Source: Candidatus Neomicrothrix parvicella RN1 (GTDB taxonomy: Bacteria; Actinomycetota; Acidimicrobiia; Acidimicrobiales; VFJN01). Taken from it: a stretch of 52,950 nucleotides of DNA. Positions 34,095 through 42,506 of the stretch are shown piece after piece. A program made the position numbers and the translations under genes. The DNA is taken from positions 1 through 52,950 of the forward strand of contig CAMDIH010000006.1 of the NCBI GenBank assembly GCA_945898515.1. Reading direction: 5' to 3'. The notes beneath the pieces were generated by a model that was not told the DNA's origin, did not search any database, and saw only the letters and a program-made list of their open reading frames with translations. Position 1 is the stretch's first letter. Each line of letters opens with the position of its first letter.

Positions 34095-34981
34095 TGGAAG
34101 CCTCCGCGGGTGGGAAGGCGATAGCGCTGGGCCTTCTGCCGCCCTATCGCCTCGGGGTGGCCAGTGACCCGGCCTGGATGGGGGTGTTTGCGCGGCACGC
34201 CGATGAGAGCGGATTCGAGTCGCTGCTGGCCGTGGAGCATGTGGTGGTGCCGGTGGGTCACTCCAGTCGCTACCCCTACAGCGACACCGGGCGCATGCCC
34301 TTACCCGACGATTGCGATCTGCCCGATCCGCTTGACCTGCTGGCCTGGTTGGCTGCTCGCACCGAGCGGATTCGGCTGGGTACGGGCATTCTGGTGCTGC
34401 CCGAACACCACCCCCTCGCGTTGGCGAAACGCTGCGCCACGATTGATCGCCTCTCGGGGGGGCGGTTCTTTCTGGGTGTTGGGGTGGGCTGGAATCGCGA
34501 GGAGGTGGCCGCTTTGGGCATCGACCCAAACGAGCGCGGCACGCGCACCGATGAAGCCATCGATGCCCTCCGGGTGATCTGGCGAGACGACACCCCTGAG
34601 TTCGCTGGGCAGCATTTCAACTTCGCGCCGGTGCACAGCCACCCCAAGCCCGCCCAGGCGCGGATTCCGATTTTGGTGGGGGGCCATGCCCCCGCCGCTG
34701 CTCGGCGCGCCGGTGAGCGCGGCGACGGGTTCTTCCCCCTCGGCCTGGCTGGCGACCTCCTCGATGAGCGCTGGGCCCAGGTGCAGCAGGCCGCCATCGC
34801 AGTCGGCCGCAACCCGGCGTCGGTGTCGCTTACCCTCGGCGGCGTGTTGGGGGATGACACCGCCATCGCGCGGGCGGCGGAGCGGGGTGCCGAACGGGTC
34901 GTGCTCAGCCTCCGCACCGATGATCTGAACGCGGCCCGTCACGCCATGGATGCCGCCGTCGCCTACCGCGACACCCTCTAG
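34094..34981 (+). CDS. LLM-class F420-dependent oxidoreductase
   Basis: A 295-residue luciferase-like monooxygenase-fold enzyme of the F420 group. Typical parts are LGLLPPYRLG near the N-terminus, RIRLGTGILVLPEHHPLALAKRCATIDRLSGGR (read in parts: GTGILVLP, LAKRCATID, LSGGRFFLGVGVGWNREE) and ILVGGHAPAAARRAGERGDGFFPLG. It transfers hydride to or from an organic substrate using coenzyme F420. ATG overlaps the TetR stop (TGATG). The 3' end shares CTAG with the convergent transporter gene. Substrate is unknown. Confidence 0.88.
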   Translation: MEASAGGKAIALGLLPPYRLGVASDPAWMGVFARHADESGFESLLAVEHVVVPVGHSSRYPYSDTGRMPLPDDCDLPDPLDLLAWLAARTERIRLGTGILVLPEHHPLALAKRCATIDRLSGGRFFLGVGVGWNREEVAALGIDPNERGTRTDEAIDALRVIWRDDTPEFAGQHFNFAPVHSHPKPAQARIPILVGGHAPAAARRAGERGDGFFPLGLAGDLLDERWAQVQQAAIAVGRNPASVSLTLGGVLGDDTAIARAAERGAERVVLSLRTDDLNAARHAMDAAVAYRDTL

Positions 34982-35823
34982 ATTCCTCCGCCGGTAGCCA
35001 TGAGCGCGGTGGCGGCCAGTGCTAGGACAATCCCCACCCGTTGAATCGCCATGAACCGTTCGCCGAGCACGACTCGCGCCAGCACGATGGTGCTCACCGG
35101 ATAGAGCGATGACAGCACCGCCACCACGCTCAGGAGGCCCTGGCGCAGGGCGAGCAGATAGCACGCGTTGGCGACAAGGTCGAGGCCTCCGGCGGAGGCG
35201 GTGAGCGGCCGCGACGGACCGCGCCGTATCTCGGGATCGATCCGGCCGCTCAGCGCCAGCAGCACCATCACCGAAACAGACGCCATGCGGGCCGCCAAGA
35301 GGGGCCAGAGCCCGGCGTTGTCGCCGGTAGCGGCCAGCGCCACAAAGAACAGGCCAAAGCCAACGCCCGCCCCGATCGCCCCGCTGACCCCGCGGCGGAG
35401 CGAGGGGGCCAGGGTGCGGTCGCCGCCGGCACAGACCGCCACGATGGCCACCAGGGCGAGGGTCATTCCCACCCCCACCGCCGGTCCGGGCCGGTCGCCG
35501 GTGACCAATCCGACCGACGCGGGGATGGCGGCGGCGATCAGGGCCGCCACCGGGGCCACCACGATCATGGGCCCGATCGCCAAGGCCTGGTAGAGCAGAC
35601 CCACGCCCGCGGCACCGGCGAGGCCGCCGAGGGCGCCGAGCACGAGGTCACTGGTGGTGGCGGTGCCGCTCATGAAGGGCATCACCGCCACAATGAGAAG
35701 CAGGCCCACGCCGTGGGACCACAGCAATACGGCGGCCGCCGAGGCACCTTTGGTGGCCATGCCACCGCAGAAGTCGCCCACGCCGTACACGGCGGCGGAC
35801 AGGAGTGAGAGCAGGACCGCCAT
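34978..35823 (-). CDS. EamA/DMT-family transporter
   Basis: A 281-residue integral membrane protein with about ten hydrophobic helices in two EamA repeats (residues about 1-135 and 145-281). The first repeat contains LLSAAVYGVGDFCGGMATKG, the second GLDLVANACYLLALRQGLLS and a final LSSLYPVSTIVLARVVLGERF, the characteristic EamA end. It probably exports or imports a small metabolite across the inner membrane. Start ATG 35823 with GAGAGAAGG upstream. Single gene facing the second LLM gene; the shared 90-base gap contains two overlapping palindromes. Confidence 0.85.
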   Translation of the reverse strand: MAVLLSLLSAAVYGVGDFCGGMATKGASAAAVLLWSHGVGLLLIVAVMPFMSGTATTSDLVLGALGGLAGAAGVGLLYQALAIGPMIVVAPVAALIAAAIPASVGLVTGDRPGPAVGVGMTLALVAIVAVCAGGDRTLAPSLRRGVSGAIGAGVGFGLFFVALAATGDNAGLWPLLAARMASVSVMVLLALSGRIDPEIRRGPSRPLTASAGGLDLVANACYLLALRQGLLSVVAVLSSLYPVSTIVLARVVLGERFMAIQRVGIVLALAATALMATGGGI

Positions 35824-35862
35824 GCCTTCTCTCTAGCCGATGAGGGCAGCCCGGTAAGGGTG

Positions 35863-35887
35863 GGTCTGGTAGACCACGTTCTAGTTT
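35863..35887 (+). promoter_or_regulatory. KstR-like operator with -10 TAGTTT for the LLM/SDR/EthD operon
   Basis: 35868-35885 (GGTAGACCACGTTCTAGT) matches the perfect site at 46198-46215 at 15 of 18 positions when that site is read on the opposite strand, and fits TnnAACnnGTTnnA with one mismatch (AAC to ACC). Its last bases begin TAGTTT (35882-35887), a -10 about 26 bases upstream of the GTG start. A second palindrome, GGTCT-GGT-AGACC (35863-35875), overlaps it. No -35 consensus is seen, so an activator may also be involved. Confidence 0.55.
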
Positions 35888-35913
35888 TTGAGCCGTCAAG
35901 GAGAGAGGGAGCC

Positions 35914-36831
35914 GTGGTCGCCTTCGGGATGCAGCTTCCGGTGCAGTCACAAAGCACCCTGTTCGCCCAGCCGTGGGAAGCGACGGCCGGGGTGACCGAA
36001 ATCGTGCAGGCGGCGCAGGCCTGCGAGGCGGCTGGCTTTGCTTACGTGGCCGTGTGCGATCACGTGGCCATACCGGCCCGAGCGGCCGAGTCGATGAGCA
36101 CCGAGTGGTGGGACACCATCGCCACGCTCTCCTATCTCGCCGCCGTCACCGAGCGAGTGCGTCTGCTCAGCCACGTGTACGTGCTGCCGTACCGTCATCC
36201 CCTCATGGCGGCCAAGGCGTGGGCCACCCTTGATGCGCTCTCAGGTGGGCGAGCCATCCTCGGTGTTGGGGCGGGCCATGTGGAAGGCGAGTTCGCCAGC
36301 CTGGGCGTGCCGTTCGCCGAGCGCGGCGCGCTCCTCGACGAATCCATCGACGCTCTCCGGGCGGCCTTCTCAGCCGAGTTTCCCTCCCACCATGGCCATC
36401 GTTGGCGCTTCGACGCGGTGGGGCAACGACCCCGGCCGGTGCAGGCCACGCTCCCGATTTGGGTGGGGGGTTCGTCCAAGCCGGCCATGCGTCGGGCCGC
36501 CGAACGCGGCGACGGATGGTTGCCCCAGGGGCCACCGGAGGGTGGCATGGAAGCCGGCATCCGCTTCATCCGTGAGCACCGCGCCGCCACTCGGGGCGAT
36601 GACCCGATCGTGATCGGCGCCCTGTCGGGTCCGCTGGTGGTGGGGGAGCCGGGCTGGGATACGCCCCGTTGCTTCCGTGGCCCGCCGGCCAAGGTCGCTG
36701 CCTACCTGCGCACCTACGCTGATCTTGGGGTAGATCAGATCCAGGTGGGCTTCCCCAGTCGTTCGGCCGGGGAACTGTGCGATCAGATCGCCGCCTTTGC
36801 GGCCGAGGTCATCCCGCTTGTCAACCAGTAG
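35914..36831 (+). CDS. LLM-class F420-dependent oxidoreductase (second copy)
   Basis: A 305-residue F420-type LLM enzyme, different from the one at 34094. It has MQLPVQSQSTLFAQPWE at the N-terminus, CDHVAIPARA, RVRLLSHVYVLPYRHPLMAAKAWATLD (parts: VYVLPYRHP, AKAWATLD), LSGGRAILGVGAGHVEGEF and PIWVGGSSKPAMRRAAERGDGW. Start GTG 35914 has GGAGAGAGGGAG just upstream; an in-frame ATG codon lies at the eighth codon of this reading... the GTG gives the better ribosome spacing. It heads an operon with SDR, EthD and Tag. The promoter carries a KstR-like operator. Confidence 0.88.
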   Translation: MVAFGMQLPVQSQSTLFAQPWEATAGVTEIVQAAQACEAAGFAYVAVCDHVAIPARAAESMSTEWWDTIATLSYLAAVTERVRLLSHVYVLPYRHPLMAAKAWATLDALSGGRAILGVGAGHVEGEFASLGVPFAERGALLDESIDALRAAFSAEFPSHHGHRWRFDAVGQRPRPVQATLPIWVGGSSKPAMRRAAERGDGWLPQGPPEGGMEAGIRFIREHRAATRGDDPIVIGALSGPLVVGEPGWDTPRCFRGPPAKVAAYLRTYADLGVDQIQVGFPSRSAGELCDQIAAFAAEVIPLVNQ

Positions 36832-36840
36832 GAGAACGTG

Positions 36841-37623
36841 ATGCTGCTCGAAGGCAAAGTGGCCATCGTGTCGGGGATCGGTCCGGGCATGGGGCGAGAT
36901 GTTTCGTTGCAACTCGCCCAACACGGTGCCGACATCGTCTTGGGGGCGCGCCGCACCGAAACGTCCGATGAGGTGGCCGAAGAGATTCGCGCCATGGGCG
37001 CCCGGGCCGAGGTCGTGGCCCTGGACATCACCGACCCGGCCATGTGTCTGGCGGCGGTCAACACGGCGGTGGCTACCTTTGGGGGTCTCGACATCCTCGT
37101 GAACAACGCCTTCCAGGACGGCAACCGGCGACAGTTCATGGACGCTCCGCTGGAGGAGTGGCGTCTCACGATGGACGTCAACTTCTGGGGCACCCTGCAG
37201 ATGACCCGGGCGGCGGTACCGGCCATGATCGAGCGAGGGGGTGGTCGGATCGTGATGGTCAACTCCATGTCGGCCCACCGCATCGAAGCCCGCTCCGGGG
37301 CCTATGCCGCCTCCAAGGGTGCCTTGGAGACAGCCACCAAAACACTGGCCACCGAACTCGGGGTGCACGGCATCCGGGTGAACGGGATTCACCCGGGGTA
37401 CATCTGGGGCGATTCGGTGGAGTGGTATTTCAATTACCTGGGCGAGAAGCGAGGGATCACCGGCGAGGAGGTGTACCGCGAGGTGGCGGAGGAGACGAGC
37501 CTCAAGTACCTGGCTCACTCGCGGGAGATCGCTGGGTCGGTGGTGTTCTTTGCGTCGGATCTCTCCAAGCCTGTCACCGGCCAGAGCCTTGACGTGAACT
37601 GCGGCCACTGGATGACCCCGTGA
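36841..37623 (+). CDS. Short-chain dehydrogenase/reductase (SDR)
   Basis: A 260-residue classical SDR: cofactor motif SGIGPGMGRDVS, ILVNNAFQDG, catalytic Ser in MVNSMSAHRIE, Tyr-x3-Lys in GAYAASKGALE, and VNGIHPGYIWG. It oxidises or reduces a hydroxyl or keto group using NAD(P). ATG 36841 (MLLEGKVAIVSG) has GGAG six bases upstream and is better spaced than the GTG three bases before it. It starts 9 bases after the LLM stop and overlaps EthD by GTGA. Likely consecutive step with the LLM enzyme. Confidence 0.9.
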   Translation: MLLEGKVAIVSGIGPGMGRDVSLQLAQHGADIVLGARRTETSDEVAEEIRAMGARAEVVALDITDPAMCLAAVNTAVATFGGLDILVNNAFQDGNRRQFMDAPLEEWRLTMDVNFWGTLQMTRAAVPAMIERGGGRIVMVNSMSAHRIEARSGAYAASKGALETATKTLATELGVHGIRVNGIHPGYIWGDSVEWYFNYLGEKRGITGEEVYREVAEETSLKYLAHSREIAGSVVFFASDLSKPVTGQSLDVNCGHWMTP

Positions 37624-37958
37624 TCAAACTCACGGTTCTGGTGAAGCGCAACCCGGCGTTGTCGGTAGAGGAGTTCCATGAACAGTGGCGCCAACACGGT
37701 CGCATGATCGCCGAGGAACCGGTGTTCTGCCGTTACATCAGACGCTATGAGCAGCATCACCGTGCCCTCACCGATTACCGCAACGGTGGCACCTTCGATG
37801 GCATGGCCATCCAGTGGTACGACCATTTCTCGGACTTCATGGAGCTCATCAGCACACCGGAATACACCGCCAAAATGCAGCCCGACGAAACCCGCATCCT
37901 GGACCCGGATGGCCTGGTCATCCTCTTCACCGAAGAGGCCGAAGTGTTCATCGCCTGA
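37620..37958 (+). CDS. EthD-domain protein
   Basis: A 112-residue dimeric alpha/beta-barrel protein of the EthD family (IKLTVLVKRNPALSVEEFHEQWRQHG, with the typical phrase FHEQWRQHG; IQWYDHFSDFMEL; LVILFTEEAEVFI). Members are found in degradation operons for ethers, polycyclics or polyketides and are sometimes essential though the reaction is unclear. GTG overlaps the SDR stop and its own stop overlaps Tag's ATG (TGATG), placing it firmly in the operon. Confidence 0.85.
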   Translation: MIKLTVLVKRNPALSVEEFHEQWRQHGRMIAEEPVFCRYIRRYEQHHRALTDYRNGGTFDGMAIQWYDHFSDFMELISTPEYTAKMQPDETRILDPDGLVILFTEEAEVFIA

Positions 37959-38512
37959 TGTCGATGACGCGATGCTGGTGGTGCGGCGAGGATCCGCTGT
38001 ACGTGGCGTATCACGACGAGCAGTGGGGGGTTCCCGTGGTCGATGAGCGGGAACTGTTCGAGTTGCTCTGCCTGGAGGGCTTCCAGGCCGGTTTGTCCTG
38101 GATCACCATCCTGCGCAAGCGGGAAGCTTTTCGCGCTGCGTTCGACGGCTTCCGCATCGCCTCGGTGGCGGCCTACGGCGACACCGAGGTGGCGCGACTG
38201 GTGGCCGACGCTGGGATCGTCCGCCACCAGGGCAAGATCGCCGCCACCATCGCCAACGCCCGGGCGGTGGAGGCCATGCACGGGGCGGGCCGCACCCTGA
38301 CGGAATTGGTATGGAGCCACGCGCCCCCCGTCCGCCCTGCCCCCTTGCGTCGGCGCTCGGAGGTTCCGGCTACCACCCCGGCATCGATGGCCCTGGCCCA
38401 GGCCCTGAAGCAGGAGGGCATGCGGTTCGTGGGTCCCACCACGGTGTACGCCTTCATGCAATCCGCCGGGTTGGTGAACGACCATCTGGCCGAGTGCTTC
38501 CGCTCCGGTTGA
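37958..38512 (+). CDS. tag: DNA-3-methyladenine glycosylase I
   Basis: A 184-residue base-excision repair enzyme that removes 3-methyladenine. Landmarks: RCWWCGEDPLYVAYHDEQWG (zinc ligands Cys6 and His19 in the E. coli-like pattern), LFELLCLEGFQAGLSW (catalytic Glu region and HhH-like fold), ILRKREAFR, and the C-terminal zinc His/Cys in LVNDHLAECF. ATG 37958 overlaps EthD's TGA. A DNA-repair gene at the end of a catabolic operon is a common rider; no functional connection is implied. Confidence 0.92.
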   Translation: MSMTRCWWCGEDPLYVAYHDEQWGVPVVDERELFELLCLEGFQAGLSWITILRKREAFRAAFDGFRIASVAAYGDTEVARLVADAGIVRHQGKIAATIANARAVEAMHGAGRTLTELVWSHAPPVRPAPLRRRSEVPATTPASMALAQALKQEGMRFVGPTTVYAFMQSAGLVNDHLAECFRSG

Positions 38513-38519
38513 CGAGCAG

Positions 38520-40409
38520 CTAGATCCGAGCGGCCACTTCAGCGGCGCTGGCGAAGGCGGCGGCGAGGCCACCGGGGCCGGCCCCCTGGGCATCGCCGAT
38601 CACGTGGAGTTCGGGATGATTCGGCGGCGGGGGACCGGCTCGGGGCGTCATTCGCACCACCGTGGTCGCGTCGGTCGGGGCTTCCGTCTCGAGGATCACC
38701 CCGGCACTCGCGGCGGCCGCCACGAGGCGGAACCGCCCCGGCAGTCCGAGTTCGGGAGCCAGCACGGGCGCGTCCGGAACAAGGGTGACCGCGAGACCAT
38801 CGTGTCGTGCTCGCAGCGCCACCGACACGGCGGCCTTGCTGCTGCCGTGGACCGTCACTGGTCCGGCCAGCGGGGTCACCCCATCCAGCCACGGGCGCAA
38901 CACCGAATCCTGCGGCCATGAGCCGCCGGTGGCCCACACCACTACGTCGGCGTGAATCTCCCCTTCCACCGCCGCGCCGAGTCGGATGGTCACCCCGGCA
39001 TCTTCGGCCCCGCCGATGAGCCAGGCCAGCAACCCGCCCAGGTCCGGATCGGTCGCTTCGGCCAGGGCCAGGGCACCACCGAGTTGCTCGCTGGCCTCCC
39101 ACAGTTCCACGGTGTGGCCGCGCTCAGCCAGGCGGCGGGCACATTCGAGTCCCGCCGGGCCGCCACCGGCTACCAGCACCCGACGCGCGGTCACCACTGG
39201 CGCAAGGGGCGCGGCGGCTTCGTGTCCGGCCTCGGGATTGACCGAGCACTGCACCGGCGCATTTTGGAAGATGGCGCCGATGCAGCGGTACTGGTAGGTG
39301 CAGGGGCGGATGCGATGCCGGTGGCCCGCCGCCAGTTTGGCGGGCAGGTCGGGATCGGCGATGAGGGGGCGGCCCATGGCGATCACGTCGGCGAGGCCGT
39401 CGGCCAGGGCCTGCTCGGCGGCTTCGGGGGTAAGGCGGCCCATGGCGATCACCGGCACGCCGAGGTCGTGGCGAACCCGGGCGGCGTCGGCCAGCAGTGC
39501 TCCCGGTTCGTGCGGGGTATGACCGTCGGTGATGCCGGTGGCCACCATCGGGTCGCCGTAGGCCGTCACATGGATGGCATCGAGGCCGGCCTCCCGGCCC
39601 AGCGCCATCGTGCTGAGGGCATCGTCGATCCGCTGGCCGGGCTCGCGGTGGGCCTCGAAGGTGCCCACCCGGGCCCACAGCGGGAAGGCCGGTCCCACCG
39701 CCTGGCGAACGGCCCGGATCACTTCCACGAACAGTTCGCTACGGGCGGCCACCGAGCCCCCCCAGCGGTCGCGGCGCTGGTTGCTATAGGGCGACAGGAA
39801 CGCATGGAGCAGGTAGCCGTGGCCGGCGTGCAGTTCAATGGCGTCGAAGCCCGCCGTTTTCACGCGCACGGCCGATTCCACGAAACGGGCCACCACCCAG
39901 GCCAGGTCGTCGTCGCAGGCCGGTTGTACGCGGTAGGCGGCGGTGGGGGAAGCGAAGGGCGCCATCATCTGGGCCGATTCCTCGGCGGTCACCATCGCCG
40001 ACAGCGCGTCGGGCGGGTCGGGGTGCTTCTTCGATGGCACGAGAAGGGGTCGGCCCTCGGCGATGTCGAGGAGACTGTTACCACCACCGTGCACGAGTTG
40101 CGCCGCCACCACGGCACCGTGGCGGTGAACGTCGCGGGCAAGGCGCGTCAGCCCGGGCAGTTGGGCATCGTCGGAAGCGGCGATCTGGCGCCGGTCGAAG
40201 GACGCAGCGGGATAGGCCACGGCCACCGAACCCACGATGACCAGGCCAGTTCCACCGCGTGCCCGTGCTTCGAACCACGCCGCTTGGGCATCGCCGACGG
40301 TGCCGTCGGGCTCGCCCAGGTTCACCCCCATGGGGCACATGGCGATGCGATTGCGCAGCGCCAAGGACCCGATCGCTCCGGGGGCGAAGAGGTGGGGGAA
40401 GGCGTTCAC
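38520..40409 (-). CDS. Old-yellow-enzyme/2,4-dienoyl-CoA-reductase-like flavoprotein
   Basis: A 629-residue enzyme with an N-terminal FMN TIM barrel (residues 1-360: RNRIAMCPMGVN, AAQLVHGGGNS, ELHAGHGYLLHAFLSPYSN, RWGGS, DVIAMGRPLIADPDLPAKL) and a C-terminal NAD(P)H/FAD module (RVLVAGGGPAGLECARRLAERGH, read in parts: VLVAGGGPAGLE). Between them FadH/TMADH-type enzymes bind a 4Fe-4S cluster with four Cys; here the pattern is C370-x2-Q373-x2-C376-x11-C388, so one ligand is Gln. Reduces activated C=C bonds. GTG 40409 overlaps the previous gene. The substrate is unknown. Confidence 0.88.
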   Translation of the reverse strand: MNAFPHLFAPGAIGSLALRNRIAMCPMGVNLGEPDGTVGDAQAAWFEARARGGTGLVIVGSVAVAYPAASFDRRQIAASDDAQLPGLTRLARDVHRHGAVVAAQLVHGGGNSLLDIAEGRPLLVPSKKHPDPPDALSAMVTAEESAQMMAPFASPTAAYRVQPACDDDLAWVVARFVESAVRVKTAGFDAIELHAGHGYLLHAFLSPYSNQRRDRWGGSVAARSELFVEVIRAVRQAVGPAFPLWARVGTFEAHREPGQRIDDALSTMALGREAGLDAIHVTAYGDPMVATGITDGHTPHEPGALLADAARVRHDLGVPVIAMGRLTPEAAEQALADGLADVIAMGRPLIADPDLPAKLAAGHRHRIRPCTYQYRCIGAIFQNAPVQCSVNPEAGHEAAAPLAPVVTARRVLVAGGGPAGLECARRLAERGHTVELWEASEQLGGALALAEATDPDLGGLLAWLIGGAEDAGVTIRLGAAVEGEIHADVVVWATGGSWPQDSVLRPWLDGVTPLAGPVTVHGSSKAAVSVALRARHDGLAVTLVPDAPVLAPELGLPGRFRLVAAAASAGVILETEAPTDATTVVRMTPRAGPPPPNHPELHVIGDAQGAGPGGLAAAFASAAEVAARI

Positions 40410-41173
40410 CAAAGGTCGCCGGTGTAGGTATCGGTGCCCGGGAGGGTGGGGATGAACGGGGCCGACCAAAGCACCTCGGCCACTCCATCGTCATGGAGGA
40501 GGCGAGCCGCCGCTTGGCGTTCGTGGTGAGCGGTGGCCGGATCGGTGGTGGTGAAGGACAGGGTGAGCAGGCAGTCTTCCAGGCCCTCTTGGCCCTGCTG
40601 GGCTACGGGCGCGTCGGCGGGCAGAGGAATGGGGGTGAAGCCCACGTCGAGTTCGGGGTGGAACCTTGTGTGTAGGTAGGTGCCCAACGATTCGGCGGTT
40701 ACGCCCCCACCAGGACGCACCAGCGTGGCGGTCATAGCGCAGAAGGGGTGATCCAACGCGAGTTCGGCGGGCACGGAGTTTTCCTCGGCGACGGTGAAGG
40801 CGTGGCGGTACATGAGGGTGTGGATGTGATCGCGCTCGGCGAACATCCGACCGTTGGCGTGCAGCCAGTGCACCTGCCGGAGGGCCCAGTCGACGTGGTC
40901 GTCGTGGTGCCCATCGAGGATCCAGTAGACGGCCACATAGGAGCCGGCGGCGATGCCACCGAACCGGTGGGCGTCGGTGCCGAAGCGGAGGTCTTTGAGG
41001 GGTGCCGTGGCTACGAAACGGCGCCCGGCGAACAGCCACGGCCCCACCATGCAGCCCGCGTAGAAGTGATCACGTTCGTACCAGCGGTTGTAGGCCACTT
41101 CGTGGCCCCGGTGGGGCTCCACCAGGGTGAAGAGCATCGATCCCAACCGCACCTCACCCCCGATGTCGTTCAT
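40406..41173 (-). CDS. Conserved-looking protein of unknown function, possibly two ferredoxin-like domains
   Basis: A 255-residue protein I do not recognise as a named family. It begins GEVRLGSMLFTLVEPHRGHEVAYNRWYERDHFYAG (parts: LFTLVEPHRG, YNRWYERDHFYAG), which looks like the start of a dimeric alpha/beta-barrel (EthD/ABM) domain: a strand, a loop with H, then a W-Y-x-x-D-H helix. A second half with similar elements (ALDHPFCAMTATLVRP, YLHTRFHPELDVGF) suggests duplication. ATG 41173 is preceded at eight bases by TAGGAT. Its 3' end overlaps the flavoprotein gene, so the two are co-expressed, perhaps as a monooxygenase-like or ligand-binding partner. Confidence 0.5.
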   Translation of the reverse strand: MNDIGGEVRLGSMLFTLVEPHRGHEVAYNRWYERDHFYAGCMVGPWLFAGRRFVATAPLKDLRFGTDAHRFGGIAAGSYVAVYWILDGHHDDHVDWALRQVHWLHANGRMFAERDHIHTLMYRHAFTVAEENSVPAELALDHPFCAMTATLVRPGGGVTAESLGTYLHTRFHPELDVGFTPIPLPADAPVAQQGQEGLEDCLLTLSFTTTDPATAHHERQAAARLLHDDGVAEVLWSAPFIPTLPGTDTYTGDLW

Positions 41174-41285
41174 GGCGCGGGATCCTACGACCCAGGCGGC
41201 GGCTCCCGGTCCCAGGTCCCTTGTCCGAGGCTGGCGGCCCGCCCCCGGTGCGCCTCTGGCCACGAACCCTGGTCAGGTGGGCTGG

Positions 41286-42500
41286 TTAGGAGGTGATGCC
41301 GTAGCGCTCGAGACCAAACGCCCGGATGGCGTTACCGCGCACGAACTTCCAGGTTTCTTCCTCGGAGAGGCCGGCCTGGGCACAGATGTTCTCGGCCACC
41401 TTTTTGGAGTGCGGGAAGGTGCTGTCGGCATGGGGGTAGTCGGTCTCGAAGCAGATTTGGTCCATGCCGATGATGTTGCGGTTCTGGAGGCCGATCTCGT
41501 CGTCGAAGACGCACCCGTAGATGCGGTGGTGGATGTAGCTCGATGGCTTGTTCGGGAGACTGGTCCCAAAGGAGTTGTCGCCTCGCTCGGCCCAGAGTTT
41601 GTCGGCCCGCTCAATGACGTAGGGCATCCAACCAACCTGACCCTCCGAGTAGGCGATCACAAGGGTGGGGAAGCGCTCCAGCGTGCCCGAAAAGATGTAG
41701 TCGAGCATCGAGCCCATGGCGTTGGAGAAGGTAAGGGTGGAACTCACTATGAAGGGCGCATCGGGCGAGGTAGCCGGCATCCGCGACGATGAGCCAATGT
41801 GCATGCACACCACGGTGCCGGTGTCCTGGCAGGCCTGAAAGAACGGGTCCCAGTAACGGCCCTTGTCGTGCACCGACGGCAGGCCTAGAGGATACGGGTT
41901 CTCCGAGAACGTCACGGCGAAGCAACCGCGAAGCGCATTGCGCCGCACTTCAGCCGCCGCCAGGTGGGGGTCCCACAGCGGGATCATGCCGAGCGGGATG
42001 AGGCGCCCCTGGCCATCCCCGGCGCACCACTCATCGATCATCCAGTCGTTGTAGGCCTGCACACAGAGCAGGGCGAGATCTTTGTCCTCGCGTTCGTAAA
42101 AGGTCTGGCCGCAGAACCGCGGGAGGGTGTTGGGGAAGCAGATGGACGCCTCAACGTGGTTCGCCGTCATGTCGATGAGCCGATCCTTTTGGATCCAGCA
42201 GCCGGGACGGAGCTGGTCGTAGGTAACCGGGGTGACGTCGATGTCTTCAAAATCCAAGGCGGCACTGACTTTCGGGAACGGATAGATCAGGTCGTCGTAG
42301 ATCCACCAATCGCACGGTTCGCCACCCTTGACCCCCTTTTCGTAGGAGAAGACCCCGCCTTCGAAGTTGAAAATGGCGGTGTCGCGCTCCACGCGGGGGG
42401 CACGGTCGCGGTAGCTCAGGGGGAGGCGGTCGGTCCAGAGGGTGGGTGGCTCCACCACGTGATCGTCGACCGAGATGATGAGGGGGAGGTTTGCAGCCAT
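41286..42500 (-). CDS. Amidohydrolase family 2 (COG2159), paralogue B
   Basis: A 404-residue TIM-barrel hydrolase, close duplicate of the protein at 29886. It carries IISVDDHVVEP, ANHVEASICFPNTLPRFCGQ, VVCMHIGSSSRMPATS, AYSEGQVGWMPY and ICFETDYPHADSTFP. ATG 42500 has a clean -10 TATGAT exactly six bases upstream, so its mRNA is probably leaderless. A KstR-like operator lies over the -35 region. It is followed by the unknown protein and the flavoprotein on the same strand. Substrate unknown; sequence divergence from paralogue A is greatest in the 60-residue region after the metal motif. Confidence 0.88.
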   Translation of the reverse strand: MAANLPLIISVDDHVVEPPTLWTDRLPLSYRDRAPRVERDTAIFNFEGGVFSYEKGVKGGEPCDWWIYDDLIYPFPKVSAALDFEDIDVTPVTYDQLRPGCWIQKDRLIDMTANHVEASICFPNTLPRFCGQTFYEREDKDLALLCVQAYNDWMIDEWCAGDGQGRLIPLGMIPLWDPHLAAAEVRRNALRGCFAVTFSENPYPLGLPSVHDKGRYWDPFFQACQDTGTVVCMHIGSSSRMPATSPDAPFIVSSTLTFSNAMGSMLDYIFSGTLERFPTLVIAYSEGQVGWMPYVIERADKLWAERGDNSFGTSLPNKPSSYIHHRIYGCVFDDEIGLQNRNIIGMDQICFETDYPHADSTFPHSKKVAENICAQAGLSEEETWKFVRGNAIRAFGLERYGITS

Positions 42501-42506
42501 CTTCTC

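Noticed and set aside
36829-36843. AGAACGTG half-site before the SDR gene
   Set aside because: It is explained by the ribosome site GGAG plus the start region, without the second half of the palindrome.
38952-40427. Plus-strand open frame of about 490 codons opposite the flavoprotein
   Set aside because: Shadow of the OYE-type gene in high-GC DNA; no motifs and repetitive Gly/His/Arg composition.
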